From Synechococcus sp. KORDI-49 (GTDB taxonomy: Bacteria > Cyanobacteriota > Cyanobacteriia > PCC-6307 > Cyanobiaceae), in the NCBI RefSeq assembly GCF_000737575.1, contig NZ_CP006270.1, forward strand, positions 127,163 through 191,162: a DNA stretch of 64,000 bases. Direction: 5' to 3'. The first letter of the stretch is position 1. Every line of letters begins with the position of its first letter. Of the stretch, positions 32,246 through 40,813 are shown one piece after another. Below the pieces are notes generated by a model that saw only the letters and a program-made list of their open reading frames with translations, ran no database searches and was not told where the DNA came from. The position numbers and the translations under genes are program-made.

Positions 32246-34003
32246 TCAGGGGATGGCCAGGGCGGTTCCCTCGCGGCGCGGGTCGGCAGCCCCCTGCCAG
32301 CGGCCGTCGATCCACTGCAGCAGGGCGGTGCCGCTGCCGAGGCGTTGCCGTCGCATCGGTTGATCGTTCAGCATCAGTTGATCGGTGGCGACCGGCCAGG
32401 GCAGGGGCGGATCCTTCTCCACCGCCAACCCCGAGCTGCGCATCGAGAGATGCGGCAGTCCCACGGCCCGCGCCGGTGGCTCCTGCCACACCAGTGAGGC
32501 CAGCAGCACCCGGCTGAGCACGTTGGGGATGCTGCGTCCTCCCGGGCTGCCGACCGACAGCACCGGTTTGCCGTGGCGGAACACGATCATCGGGGCCATC
32601 GACGACACCGGGCGGCGCCCGGGCCGGCGGCGGTTCGCCACCGGGCGGCCGTTGATCGCGGGTTGAAAGGAGAAGTCGGTGAGCTGGTTGTTCAGCACCA
32701 TCCCCGCCACCAGATGGCGGCTGCCGAACACGGTCTCCACCGAGCTGGTATAGGAGGCAAGGTTGCCCCGGGCATCCACGATCGCCAGGTGGGTGGTGCC
32801 CTGTTCGCGGCCCTGATCCTGCAGCGCGAAGGGATAACGCGCCATGCCCGGCGGCAGTCCCGGGGCCGGACGCTGGGCTGGGGAGGCCTGCATCGCTGCG
32901 CTGCGGGCCTGGATGTAACGCGGATTCAGCAGCGCCCCGGTGGGGATGGCGCCATCGATCGGATCGTGCACCCAGTAGAGGCGATCGGCATCGGCCCAGG
33001 CCTGGGCTCGCGCCAGCTGCCGCCAGGTGTGGGGATCGGATGCATCGGTCAGCTCCTTGTCCTGTTCCAGCAGCGCCAGGGTCTGCAGCACCGCCAGCCC
33101 ACCACTGCTGGGTGGCGGCATGGTGCACAGCCGGTGGTTCCACTGCTGCCTGCAGAGGGGTTGGCGGCGTACCACCGCATAGGAGCTGAGGTCGGCAGCA
33201 GTCCAGCCGCGGAAGCCGGGCTGCAGGGTCTGCAGGGCAGCCATCCCCGCCAGGATCCGCTTGGCCAGAGCCCCGTCGTAAAACGAGGGGCCACCGTCGT
33301 TTGCCAGCAGCTCCAGGCTGCGCGCCAGGGCCGGGTTGCGGAACAGCTGGTCGGCGGGAGGGGGTTGGCCGCCGGGCAGGTAGAGCGCCTGGAAGGCGGG
33401 GCTGTGGTCCACGCCGATGCGTTGAGCGATGCCGAGCGAGCGGCGCAGGCGCGGGCTGGGGCGGAAGCCATCGCGGGCCAGGCGGATAGCCGGTTTCAGC
33501 GTGGTGGCCCAGGGCAGGCGGCCGTGCTGCTGATGGGCCTCCCAGAGCAGAGCCACGGTGCCGGGCACACCGATGGCCTCAAGGCGGCTGGTGGCTTGCC
33601 GCCAGGGCAGCGGTTCGCCGGAGGGCTGCAGCAGATCGCCCGGTCGGCTGCGCTGCGGGGCGATCTCGCGGCCATCGAGCACTTCCAGCTGCTGCTGCCG
33701 GGCATCCCAGTGCAGCAGAAAACCACCGCCCGCCAGGCCGGAGCTCTGGGGCTCCACCACCGCCAGCACCGCCTGGGCGGTGACCAGGGCATCCACCGCG
33801 GAACCGCCGGCATTGAGAACTGCCAGGGCGGCCCGGCTGGCGCGGGGATTGGCGGTGACCACCACGGCCGAGCCGACGGCGGTGGAGATGGCGGCACCAC
33901 CGGGATCGGATGATTCCGGATCGTCGCGGCTCACCGGTGGTGCGCCAACGGCGGTGCTGCCGATGCAGAGGCTGAGGATCAGCAGCAGGGCGCGGAGCAT
34001 CAA
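32246..34003 (-). CDS. ggt: Gamma-glutamyltransferase
   Basis: A 585-aa exported Ntn-hydrolase that cleaves gamma-glutamyl bonds of glutathione and related peptides. It has a signal peptide (LLLILSLCIGSTAVGA), the large-subunit S-S-G-L-A-G-G-G-F-L-L-H-W and G-R-E-I-A-P, and the autoprocessing site T-T-H-L-A-I-V-D, where the first catalytic Thr starts the small subunit. The late S-S-M-A-P-M-I-V and G-S-P-G-G-R-S-I-P-N-V loops that bind the gamma-glutamate are also present. Full length. Likely periplasmic and useful in recycling glutathione nitrogen or sulphur. Confidence 0.95.
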   Translation of the reverse strand: MMLRALLLILSLCIGSTAVGAPPVSRDDPESSDPGGAAISTAVGSAVVVTANPRASRAALAVLNAGGSAVDALVTAQAVLAVVEPQSSGLAGGGFLLHWDARQQQLEVLDGREIAPQRSRPGDLLQPSGEPLPWRQATSRLEAIGVPGTVALLWEAHQQHGRLPWATTLKPAIRLARDGFRPSPRLRRSLGIAQRIGVDHSPAFQALYLPGGQPPPADQLFRNPALARSLELLANDGGPSFYDGALAKRILAGMAALQTLQPGFRGWTAADLSSYAVVRRQPLCRQQWNHRLCTMPPPSSGGLAVLQTLALLEQDKELTDASDPHTWRQLARAQAWADADRLYWVHDPIDGAIPTGALLNPRYIQARSAAMQASPAQRPAPGLPPGMARYPFALQDQGREQGTTHLAIVDARGNLASYTSSVETVFGSRHLVAGMVLNNQLTDFSFQPAINGRPVANRRRPGRRPVSSMAPMIVFRHGKPVLSVGSPGGRSIPNVLSRVLLASLVWQEPPARAVGLPHLSMRSSGLAVEKDPPLPWPVATDQLMLNDQPMRRQRLGSGTALLQWIDGRWQGAADPRREGTALAIP

Positions 34004-34059
34004 GGTGGTGCTGGATCAACCCTGCTTAGCTTGTGCGCCTCGACCGGCGGCAGGGCTGA

Positions 34060-35694
34060 ATGATGGCGGTGCAACACCGATCAACGGCCGGCCCTTCGCA
34101 CGTGGTGGTGATCGGAGCCGGCTGGGGTGGCTGGGGTGCGGCCAAGGCCCTCTGCCAGGCCGGTGTGCGGGTCACGCTCGTGGATGGGCTGGCGGATCCC
34201 ACCGGCAGCACGCCGCTGACCACCGCCAGCGGCAAACCGTTTGAAGCCGGCACCCGCGGCTTCTGGCGGGATTACCCCAACATCAATGCGCTCACCGATG
34301 AACTCGGACTGAGCAACGTGTTCACCGACTTCACTAGCAGTGCCTTCTGGTCGCCCCAGGGGCTGGAGGCCACAGCACCGGTGTTCGGTGATGGGCTGCA
34401 GCTGCCCAGTCCGCTGGGGCAGGCGTTCGCCACGATCAGCAACTTCAAGCGACTGCCGGTTGCCGATCGACTCAGCATCGCCGGGCTGCTGGTGGCGATG
34501 CTCGATCTGAACCGCAGCCCTGCGGTGTACGCGCGCTACGACGCTCTCGATGCGCTCAGCCTGTTCCGGCAGCTGCAGATCAGCGAGCGGATGATCGATG
34601 AATTCCTGCGGCCGATCCTGCTGGTGGGCCTGTTCAAGCCGCCGGAGGAGCTGTCGGCGGCGGTGACGATGGAGCTCCTCTACTACTACGCGCTGGCCCA
34701 TCAGGATTCCTTTGATGTGCGCTGGATCAGGAGCCGGAGCATCGGCGAGCAACTGCTCGCGCCGTTGAGCCAGCGGCTGGGCCGCGAGCATCAGCTGCAG
34801 GTGCTGGGGGGCACCCTGGCGGCTCGTTTGAACGTCTCCCCAGAGAACGGGGCGATCGAATCGGTGCAGACGCGATCGCTGGCCACGGGTGAGACGGGGT
34901 TGATCGACGACGTGGATGCCGTGGTGCTGGCGGTGGGGGCTCGAGGGCTGGGATCGCTGATGGCGGCATCCCCGGAGTGCGCCGCTCTGGCACCGGAACT
35001 GCTGCGGGCCGGCGAGCTCGGCGCGATCGATGTGGTGTCGGTGCGGCTGTGGCTGGATCGCACGGTTGCCGTTGCCGATCCCGCCAATGTGTTCTCGCGG
35101 TTCGAGGCTCTGCGCGGTGCCGGGGGCACCTTCTTCATGTTGGATCAGCTGCAGGGCGAAACGCTGCAGGAGCTCTGGGGCAATCAACCGGTGCAGGGGT
35201 CGGTGATCGCCAGCGACTTCTACAACGCCAGTGCCATTGCGGAGTTGAGCGATCAGGCGATCGTCGACTGCCTGATGCAGGAACTGCTGCCCCTGGCGCA
35301 GCCGACCTTCCGGGAGGCGCAGGTGGTGGATCAGGAGGTGCGGCGTTATCCGGGATCGGTGTCGTTGTTCTCGCCGGGCAGCTTTCAGCAACGCCCGCCG
35401 CTGGAGACCTCCATGGCGACGGTGGTGTGCGCCGGCGACTGGGTGCGCATGGGGGAGCGGGAGCACGGCGCCAAGGGCCTCTGCCAGGAACGGGCCTATG
35501 TGTGTGGCCTGGAGGCGGCCAATTCGCTGCTGCGGCGCGGGGTTGTGCGCGGAACGGGCTCCGGCGAACACCGGGTGATTCCGATCCGCCCGGATGAACC
35601 GCAGGTGGTGCTCGGCCGGGCCCTCAACAAGCTGGTGATGGATCCTCTGGAGGCGGTGGGTCTGCGCTGGCCCTGGCTGGCGGGGTCCGGATGA
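34060..35694 (+). CDS. FAD-dependent oxidoreductase (amine oxidase/carotenoid-desaturase-like)
   Basis: A 544-aa flavoprotein with an N-terminal FAD-binding motif V-V-V-I-G-A-G-W-G-G-W-G-A-A-K-A-L. A substrate region with F-E-A-G-T-R-G-F-W-R follows, and a C-terminal V-V-C-A-G-D-W segment with R-A-Y-V-C-G-L-E-A-A-N-S-L closes the FAD site, as in the amine oxidase/phytoene desaturase superfamily. Its R-G-F-W-R-D-Y-P-N motif resembles cyanobacterial proteins annotated as 'phytoene dehydrogenase-like', not crtP/crtQ. Divergent from ggt by 56 bases. Substrate unknown. Confidence 0.85.
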   Translation: MMAVQHRSTAGPSHVVVIGAGWGGWGAAKALCQAGVRVTLVDGLADPTGSTPLTTASGKPFEAGTRGFWRDYPNINALTDELGLSNVFTDFTSSAFWSPQGLEATAPVFGDGLQLPSPLGQAFATISNFKRLPVADRLSIAGLLVAMLDLNRSPAVYARYDALDALSLFRQLQISERMIDEFLRPILLVGLFKPPEELSAAVTMELLYYYALAHQDSFDVRWIRSRSIGEQLLAPLSQRLGREHQLQVLGGTLAARLNVSPENGAIESVQTRSLATGETGLIDDVDAVVLAVGARGLGSLMAASPECAALAPELLRAGELGAIDVVSVRLWLDRTVAVADPANVFSRFEALRGAGGTFFMLDQLQGETLQELWGNQPVQGSVIASDFYNASAIAELSDQAIVDCLMQELLPLAQPTFREAQVVDQEVRRYPGSVSLFSPGSFQQRPPLETSMATVVCAGDWVRMGEREHGAKGLCQERAYVCGLEAANSLLRRGVVRGTGSGEHRVIPIRPDEPQVVLGRALNKLVMDPLEAVGLRWPWLAGSG

Positions 35695-35787
35695 GCCGGC
35701 GAGTACCGGTTGTCGGTTTCAGGCGTTTTTGCTGAGTGCCATTCATGCATCTCTCGCTAGCGTCGATTCAGTGAAGGGTTGTGAGTG

Positions 35788-36057
35788 ATGCAGATATTGG
35801 AAATGGTCACGCTTGTTCTGGTGGACCTCGCGCTGATGGTTTATCTGGTTGAAAAGGGATCGGGTTTTGTGCGGGAGCGCCGCAAGATCACGCGTCTTGT
35901 GAATCGTCATCCCGAGATGAGAGGTGTCCATCCGGAACAAGACGATCTGTTCGTGTTTGAAAGCGACGATTGCCTGAAGGATTTTGTTCTGCAGAACAAT
36001 GAGCCTGGAATGGATGAACCGTTCTACGTTCCAGACGACGAGCTGGATCAAGACTGA
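35788..36057 (+). CDS. Small membrane-anchored acidic protein
   Basis: An 89-aa protein with an N-terminal helix (I-L-E-M-V-T-L-V-L-V-D-L-A-L-M-V-Y-L-V), a basic stretch (R-E-R-R-K-I-T-R-L-V-N-R) and an acidic C-terminal end. The ATG at 35788 directly follows an alternative GTG (35785). No family recognised. Confidence 0.6.
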   Translation: MQILEMVTLVLVDLALMVYLVEKGSGFVRERRKITRLVNRHPEMRGVHPEQDDLFVFESDDCLKDFVLQNNEPGMDEPFYVPDDELDQD

Positions 36058-36101
36058 GTTAGCGTTCACCCCCACAAGTGCCACGGCAGTAACCCCAGCC
36101 G

Positions 36102-36506
36102 ATGAATCGCCAACGTTTCAGAGGCTTGTACCTTCAGAACACGGGCCATCCGCTGTGCTTTTCGTTCGTCACGTATACGCCGCAGACCAGAGACCAGATG
36201 GTGTCCTGCGGTGATCTGAGGGCGGACGATGAGTATTTTAGCCCGGTGCTGTTTGATTTTCTGCTGTTCGTTTCCGAGGGCATTCTTGGTTGCCCGCCTG
36301 ATGCGTCTTTCCCGTTTGGTTATGACGATTTGGCCATTGCCGCGTCACGAATCCGGGGAACCGGTGTGCAGCATGAGTATCTGATCGCTGTGAATCAGGT
36401 TGCGTGGAACGACGACAAGCAATCCGTTCTTGATCGGCTGAGAGAGATCCTGTCGAGAGCGTCGTGGGATGGGGCTCGCCTGAGCCGGCGTGATGATCAT
36501 CAATGA
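36102..36506 (+). CDS. Hypothetical protein, 134 aa
   Basis: A 134-aa soluble protein with no recognised family. It has aromatic-rich segments (C-F-S-F-V-T-Y-T-P, F-D-F-L-L-F-V) and a final helical part D-K-Q-S-V-L-D-R-L-R-E-I-L. Its stop overlaps the start of the 213-aa gene by 4 bases, supporting both as real. Confidence 0.6.
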   Translation: MNRQRFRGLYLQNTGHPLCFSFVTYTPQTRDQMVSCGDLRADDEYFSPVLFDFLLFVSEGILGCPPDASFPFGYDDLAIAASRIRGTGVQHEYLIAVNQVAWNDDKQSVLDRLREILSRASWDGARLSRRDDHQ

Positions 36507-37144
36507 CATCGTGGATTCACCCCTGCGTGATCCCCTTGGCCAGCCCAGCTGATCCTGATGTGAACCTCAAGCGGGCCCTGGAGCAGCTGGGCCAGAACGA
36601 AGCGGCGGTGGCCGAGGCGATCAACGAAGCCCGGGCTGAACAGTCCCGCACCGAGCCACCGGTCTCCGGCCCGGAGTTGCTCGCGCGCATCGATGAACTG
36701 GCAGACCAGCGCTCACTCGACAGCCAGGACGCCGCATTGCTCTGCCATTGGCCCGATGCCGCCTCGATCGGCCAGGCCTGGTTTGCGCTCAAGCACCCCG
36801 GCCAGAGCGTGCCCAGCCCGATGCTGGTGCTCGATGCCTATCTGGTGGGGGCACCGCCGTTTCTGAGCAAGGCCCAGCGTGATCAGGTGAGCGACTGGTA
36901 CCGCAGCAAGGTGTCGGCCAATGCCGAGTACACCGCTGCGGTGACCGGTGCGGCCAAGGCCTTTGTGCTGATCGGTGATCTCAACGCCAGTGCCGCCGGC
37001 ATGGCCTGGCAGACGATCATTCCTGATCTGCTCGCGCAGGGCCACGATCTGGGGTTCAACGTCACCAAGGAACAGGTGACGGCGGCGGCAGCCCGTTGGA
37101 TCGTGGCGGTGGCCGACACGTTCACGCCGCCATCGCTGGACTGA
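36503..37144 (+). CDS. Hypothetical helical protein, 213 aa
   Basis: A 213-aa mostly helical protein, acidic in the first half (A-L-E-Q-L-G-Q-N-E-A-A-V-A-E-A-I-N-E-A) with P-M-L-V-L-D-A-Y-L-V-G-A-P-P-F and an Ala-rich end. No transmembrane segment or known motif. Coupled to the upstream gene. The C-terminal part is near the PIN-toxin gene, which reads the other way. Confidence 0.62.
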   Translation: MTSWIHPCVIPLASPADPDVNLKRALEQLGQNEAAVAEAINEARAEQSRTEPPVSGPELLARIDELADQRSLDSQDAALLCHWPDAASIGQAWFALKHPGQSVPSPMLVLDAYLVGAPPFLSKAQRDQVSDWYRSKVSANAEYTAAVTGAAKAFVLIGDLNASAAGMAWQTIIPDLLAQGHDLGFNVTKEQVTAAAARWIVAVADTFTPPSLD

Positions 37145-37161
37145 GGATGCCGAGTGATGCT

Positions 37162-37593
37162 TCACGACGTGCCTGCTCTGGCCCAGGGGTTGATCAGCGG
37201 CAGGCCAAGGGCGTCGAAGTCAGCGGTGTTGCGTGTGGCCAGCTGTCCGTCATGGGCGAGAGCCGTGGCGGCGATCACGGCGTCGGCGGTGCTGATCGGG
37301 CGTGCCATGCGCTCGCGATGGCTCACCAGGGCTGCATACCAGTGCGCTGCTGCGCTGTTGAACGGAAGCACTGGGAGCTGGAGTACCTCAGCAACGAGGC
37401 TGCTCCAGCTCCGCTGGAGTTGCTCCTTGCGCTGGGAGTCGGGCAGGCGGGCGATGCCGTGCAGGATTTCGGCTTCATTCATGGCTGTGATGGCGACGGC
37501 TTCGGCACTGAGTTGATCGGCCCAAGCCATCACGGAGGCTGCCGGCTCTGGCTTCATCAGTTCCGAGAGCACATTGGTGTCGAGAATGATCAC
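37162..37593 (-). CDS. vapC: PIN-domain ribonuclease toxin (VapC/FitB-like)
   Basis: A 143-aa PIN-domain protein with its acidic residues in place: Asp5 in I-I-L-D-T-N-V-L-S-E, Glu in M-N-E-A-E-I-L-H-G, Asp in S-T-A-D-A-V-I-A-A and N-T-A-D-F-D near the end. The L-S-E-L-M-K start and P-D-S-Q-R motif are of FitB type. It should cut RNA when free of its partner. It overlaps the antitoxin gene by 4 bases. Confidence 0.93.
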   Translation of the reverse strand: MIILDTNVLSELMKPEPAASVMAWADQLSAEAVAITAMNEAEILHGIARLPDSQRKEQLQRSWSSLVAEVLQLPVLPFNSAAAHWYAALVSHRERMARPISTADAVIAATALAHDGQLATRNTADFDALGLPLINPWARAGTS

Positions 37594-37844
37594 GGCTCAA
37601 GCTTCGGCGCTGATGGGCTGTCGTTTCGTGAGGGCAGATCCAGCTCGAGGCTCCCAAGGCTTGCGAAGTGGTTGTGGATGCGTGATCCCAACCCCTCTGT
37701 GGTTGCCGCTGGTTTCGCGGGTTCAACCACCTGGCGAAGAATCTGGCGCACCTCTTCCTCCATCGAGTGCCCGTGCTCGGCGGCGCGGCGCCGGAGTCGA
37801 TCGCGCACGGCGTCGTCGAGGTTGCGGATCGTCAGGGTGGCCAT
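37590..37844 (-). CDS. FitA-like ribbon-helix-helix antitoxin
   Basis: An 84-aa protein: M-A-T-L-T-I-R-N-L-D-D-A-V-R-D-R-L-R-R-R-A-A, then G-H-S-M-E-E-E-V-R-Q-I-L-R, the signature of FitA/VapB-type ribbon-helix-helix repressors. The C-terminal tail binds and blocks the toxin. The ATG at 37844 is used; the frame open to 37949 adds a Ser/Asn-rich leader unlike the family. It is expected to repress its own operon. Confidence 0.92.
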   Translation of the reverse strand: MATLTIRNLDDAVRDRLRRRAAEHGHSMEEEVRQILRQVVEPAKPAATTEGLGSRIHNHFASLGSLELDLPSRNDSPSAPKLEP

Positions 37845-37945
37845 GGGGCGAGGATTGCCTGCAGTGCTGTCATTGCTGTCAACGCTAGCGATGGCCATGG
37901 GGTTTGATCGGTTGCTCCCTGCCATGCCTTCATGCCCTGGCTGTC

Positions 37946-38788
37946 TCACTCCATCAGGTTTGCCGGCACCCAGATGGCAGCGGTGGCATCACCCAGGCCA
38001 GTGGTTCGGCCTTCGAGGTGTTCGATGCCGATCCAGGCGCAGATCAGGGCATCGAGCATGTCTTCCACTGGCTTGAGCGAAGCCAGTGTTGTCACCTCGG
38101 AGGGCTGAGGCAGGCTGAGAGGAATGGCGCTGATGCGCTGGCTGAGGGCCTGGTGGATGGCGGTGAACTCAGCCATCAGGCGTCTGATCCGTTCGGCAAT
38201 CGGTGGTTGCTCCGCCCTCCAGTACTGCGCCGAGCGGCTCACCTTGTAGGGCACGCGGTAGTTGCGGTTGAGCAAGGCCAGCAAGGCCACATGGGGGTAG
38301 CACTCGATCAGGGCCGGTCCTTGGCGAGCCGTAGTTGTGGTGTGCAGGGCAACGCCGAGTTCGGCGAAGCGTTTGCGCAGTTGATCGGCGATGGCACCGG
38401 GACGTTCGGCTGATGGGCTGTGCACGGCGCAACCCTTCGGCCCGAAGCGGCTGGCGATGGCGGTGTCGGCGGCCCTGCGGCTGGTGATCGGTGTGGTGGC
38501 CAGGGGCATATCGACCGACACGCAGTCCACCGGCAATCCGCCCAGTCGGCGGCAGGCCGCCAGCAGTGCGGCGGGGTTGGGTTCACTGCCCTGCGCTTTC
38601 CGGCTCCCATTCCAGGCTTGGCCGGCGGAGAGGGCGAGAAAGGCGTCGTAGCTCGGGGCCAGCGCCAGGCATCGCCAACCCTCAGCAGCCTGTTGCACCA
38701 GGGCCACACCACTGGGGTTGTGGGCCGTCCAGGCAGCGTCGATGCCCAGGACGCAGTGGCCGTTGTCTGGATCAGGTTGGTTGGCCAT
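37946..38788 (-). CDS. DUF429 family protein (predicted RNase H-like nuclease fold)
   Basis: A 280-aa protein with a start V-L-G-I-D-A-A-W-T, then S-V-D-M-P-L-A and R-R-A-A-D, G-P-A-L-I-E-C-Y-P-H-V-A-L and a late M-L-D-A-L-I-C-A-W-I-G. These are the acidic positions (D-A, D-M-P, E-C-Y-P, D-A-L) of DUF429 proteins, a family with an RNase-H-like core. ATG 38788 is chosen over 38839. Function unproven; in accessory regions such proteins often accompany toxin-antitoxin genes. Confidence 0.88.
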   Translation of the reverse strand: MANQPDPDNGHCVLGIDAAWTAHNPSGVALVQQAAEGWRCLALAPSYDAFLALSAGQAWNGSRKAQGSEPNPAALLAACRRLGGLPVDCVSVDMPLATTPITSRRAADTAIASRFGPKGCAVHSPSAERPGAIADQLRKRFAELGVALHTTTTARQGPALIECYPHVALLALLNRNYRVPYKVSRSAQYWRAEQPPIAERIRRLMAEFTAIHQALSQRISAIPLSLPQPSEVTTLASLKPVEDMLDALICAWIGIEHLEGRTTGLGDATAAIWVPANLME

Positions 38789-39055
38789 CCAGGGCCCAGG
38801 GATTGATGAGTGGTGAGTCGGTGGCCACTGCTCCAACACTTTGCAGCGTCCCGAGGTGGCCAGGCGCCATCACGCCTTCCTCCATGTGAAGGAATGCATG
38901 AAGTACCTATTGATTTTCGAGAGCAGAGGAGTAGAGATAAATCAGCGATACGGAGAGAGATGGTCACGATCTGTTCAGGTTTTTTTGATCTATGCATCCC
39001 ACTCAATGCATTGGACAAGGCTCAGCCCAGTCAGGCTGATGAACCCAGGCAAGCA

Positions 39056-39139
39056 ATGAAGTCTCAGCACGATCTGTACTGGGAGGAGCGTTGCGACAAA
39101 TCACCGACTGCACCTGGATGCAAGATTTACGACGACTGA
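39056..39139 (+). CDS. CP12-like C-terminal micropeptide (27 aa)
   Basis: The protein contains Y-W-E-E-R-C-D-K-S-P-T-A-P-G-C-K-I-Y-D-D. CP12, the redox linker of GAPDH and PRK, ends with a C-x8-C loop followed by (R/K)-x-Y-(E/D)-D; spacing and end match here. Only this GAPDH-binding half is present. The open frame reaches further upstream (an alternative ATG at 38960 would give 59 aa), but the upstream part shows no protein character. AGG sits 6 bases before the ATG. Confidence 0.5.
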   Translation: MKSQHDLYWEERCDKSPTAPGCKIYDD

Positions 39140-39394
39140 GCGCAGGACTGATTTCCGCGTTGAGACGATCGGGGCAATGCAACGAATTGCCTTCATGCCA
39201 TACAACAACTCCAGGCTGATCTGCCTGGGGTTGTTATTGGGATTTTGTCAAGAAGCTGTTTCTTGCTTGGCTTGCAATCGGACTGGAAGCCAGAAGATCG
39301 CCTTTGCCAGGGTAAAGCAAAATGGTGCAAGACTTTTGCTGATAACCGCATTCATTGACGTCATGACGCGTTGAGTATTCAAACGTAAAATCTC

Positions 39395-40783
39395 ATGAAA
39401 AACAAAATTGTCGTACTCGACACGAATGTGCTTCTCCATGACCCTGAGGCTCCACACCGCTTCGGAGATCTGAGGGTTGTGATCCCCATGCAGGTGGTGG
39501 AAGAAATCGATCGCTTTAAAAAAGATCACTCTGAAAAAGGCAGGAATGCCCGGCGGATTTCAAGGCTCCTGGATTCCTATCGCGCTCGCGGAAGCCTCGC
39601 TGATGGCGTTCCAATCCAGGGATCTGATCAGGGAATATTGCAAGTGATTTTCTGCCAGACCCAAGCCCTCAATGAATTACCGGCAGAGTTGCAGGGTGGG
39701 GGTGGTGACAACAACATTCTCGCGGTGGCCCTGGAGCAGATGCGATGCAGCGGGCTGAAAGAGGCGCCAGAGGTCGTCTTGATCAGCAAAGACATCAATC
39801 TGAGAATCAAAGCCGATGCGGTGGGTCTGCAAGCGGAGGACTACATCAACGACAATGTCTCGATTGATGATTTGTACACGGGCTTCCGTGAACTCAGCAC
39901 CGATGCGGAGACGATCAAGAACCTGCATGACGAGGAGCAACTTTCACTGTCAGCAGTAACAGATGCCGAGGGGCAGCATCTCCAGGCCAATGAAGGCGTC
40001 GTGATGGTGGATCAGCACAACGACAGCCACAGCCTGCTTGCCCGGCATCAAGGCAACAGCAACACCATCAAGCCGCTGCACTGGCTGAATCGGGCTCATT
40101 TGGGACGCATCAAGGCGAGAAACCGCGAGCAAAGCTTCGCGCTTGATCTGCTGCTGGATCCATCCATCGCCCTGGTGACTCTGGTGGGCAAGGCAGGCAC
40201 AGGCAAAACGCTGCTGGCCCTGGCTGCCGGCTTGCACCAGGTGGCTGATACCCATCAATACGCACGCCTTCTGGTGACGCGTCCGCCGATCTCACTCGGA
40301 AAAGACATTGGTTATCTGCCCGGCACGCTTGAGGAGAAGCTCGGGCCCTGGATGAAGCCGATCATCGACAACATCGATTTCCTCACCGGTGCTTCACCTG
40401 GTGAGGATGCTGACCAGACGAAAATACAGCGGCATCGGGAACCACGCAACGCCTGGGCTGACCTTCAAGGCATGGGCTTGTTGGAGGTAGAAGCGATCAA
40501 CACCATTCGTGGTCGATCGATCCCCAATCAGTTTCTGGTGGTGGATGAGGCGCAAAACCTGACTCCCCTGGAAGTGAAGACGATCGTCACGCGGGTGGGT
40601 GAAGGAACAAAGGTTGTGTTCACCGGTGATCCCTATCAAATCGACAACCCCTATGTGGATGCAGAAAGCAACGGTCTCACCTGGTTGGTGGAAAAGCTCA
40701 AGGGTCAGCCTCTGGTGGGACACATGACCCTCACAAAGGGAGAGCGGAGTGAACTGGCTGAACTGGCTGCCAACATCCTCTGA
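39395..40783 (+). CDS. PIN domain-PhoH-like ATPase
   Basis: A 462-aa protein of the PIN-PhoH (YlaK/PhoH2-like) family. The N-terminal PIN domain (residues 1-~140) has V-V-L-D-T-N-V-L-L-H-D-P and N-N-I-L-A-V-A-L and I-S-K-D-I-N-L-R. The C-terminal PhoH domain has Walker A V-G-K-A-G-T-G-K-T-L-L-A-L (about 270-282), Walker B F-L-V-V-D-E-A-Q-N-L-T and R-G-x-S-I-P-N. Homologues act as RNA helicase/RNase proteins. It precedes the LOG-family gene by 30 bases. Confidence 0.94.
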   Translation: MKNKIVVLDTNVLLHDPEAPHRFGDLRVVIPMQVVEEIDRFKKDHSEKGRNARRISRLLDSYRARGSLADGVPIQGSDQGILQVIFCQTQALNELPAELQGGGGDNNILAVALEQMRCSGLKEAPEVVLISKDINLRIKADAVGLQAEDYINDNVSIDDLYTGFRELSTDAETIKNLHDEEQLSLSAVTDAEGQHLQANEGVVMVDQHNDSHSLLARHQGNSNTIKPLHWLNRAHLGRIKARNREQSFALDLLLDPSIALVTLVGKAGTGKTLLALAAGLHQVADTHQYARLLVTRPPISLGKDIGYLPGTLEEKLGPWMKPIIDNIDFLTGASPGEDADQTKIQRHREPRNAWADLQGMGLLEVEAINTIRGRSIPNQFLVVDEAQNLTPLEVKTIVTRVGEGTKVVFTGDPYQIDNPYVDAESNGLTWLVEKLKGQPLVGHMTLTKGERSELAELAANIL

Positions 40784-40813
40784 TTGAAGACGAACAATTG
40801 ATTTTTTCAACAC

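Noticed and set aside
32573-33913. 446-aa plus-strand frame opposite ggt
   Set aside because: Gly/Arg/Gln-rich shadow of a well-supported gamma-glutamyltransferase.
39177-39374. A 65-aa plus-strand frame upstream of the PhoH gene
   Set aside because: Weak start, no conserved pattern, and it lies in the AT-richer spacer that should hold the PhoH promoter. It could be real but has no support.
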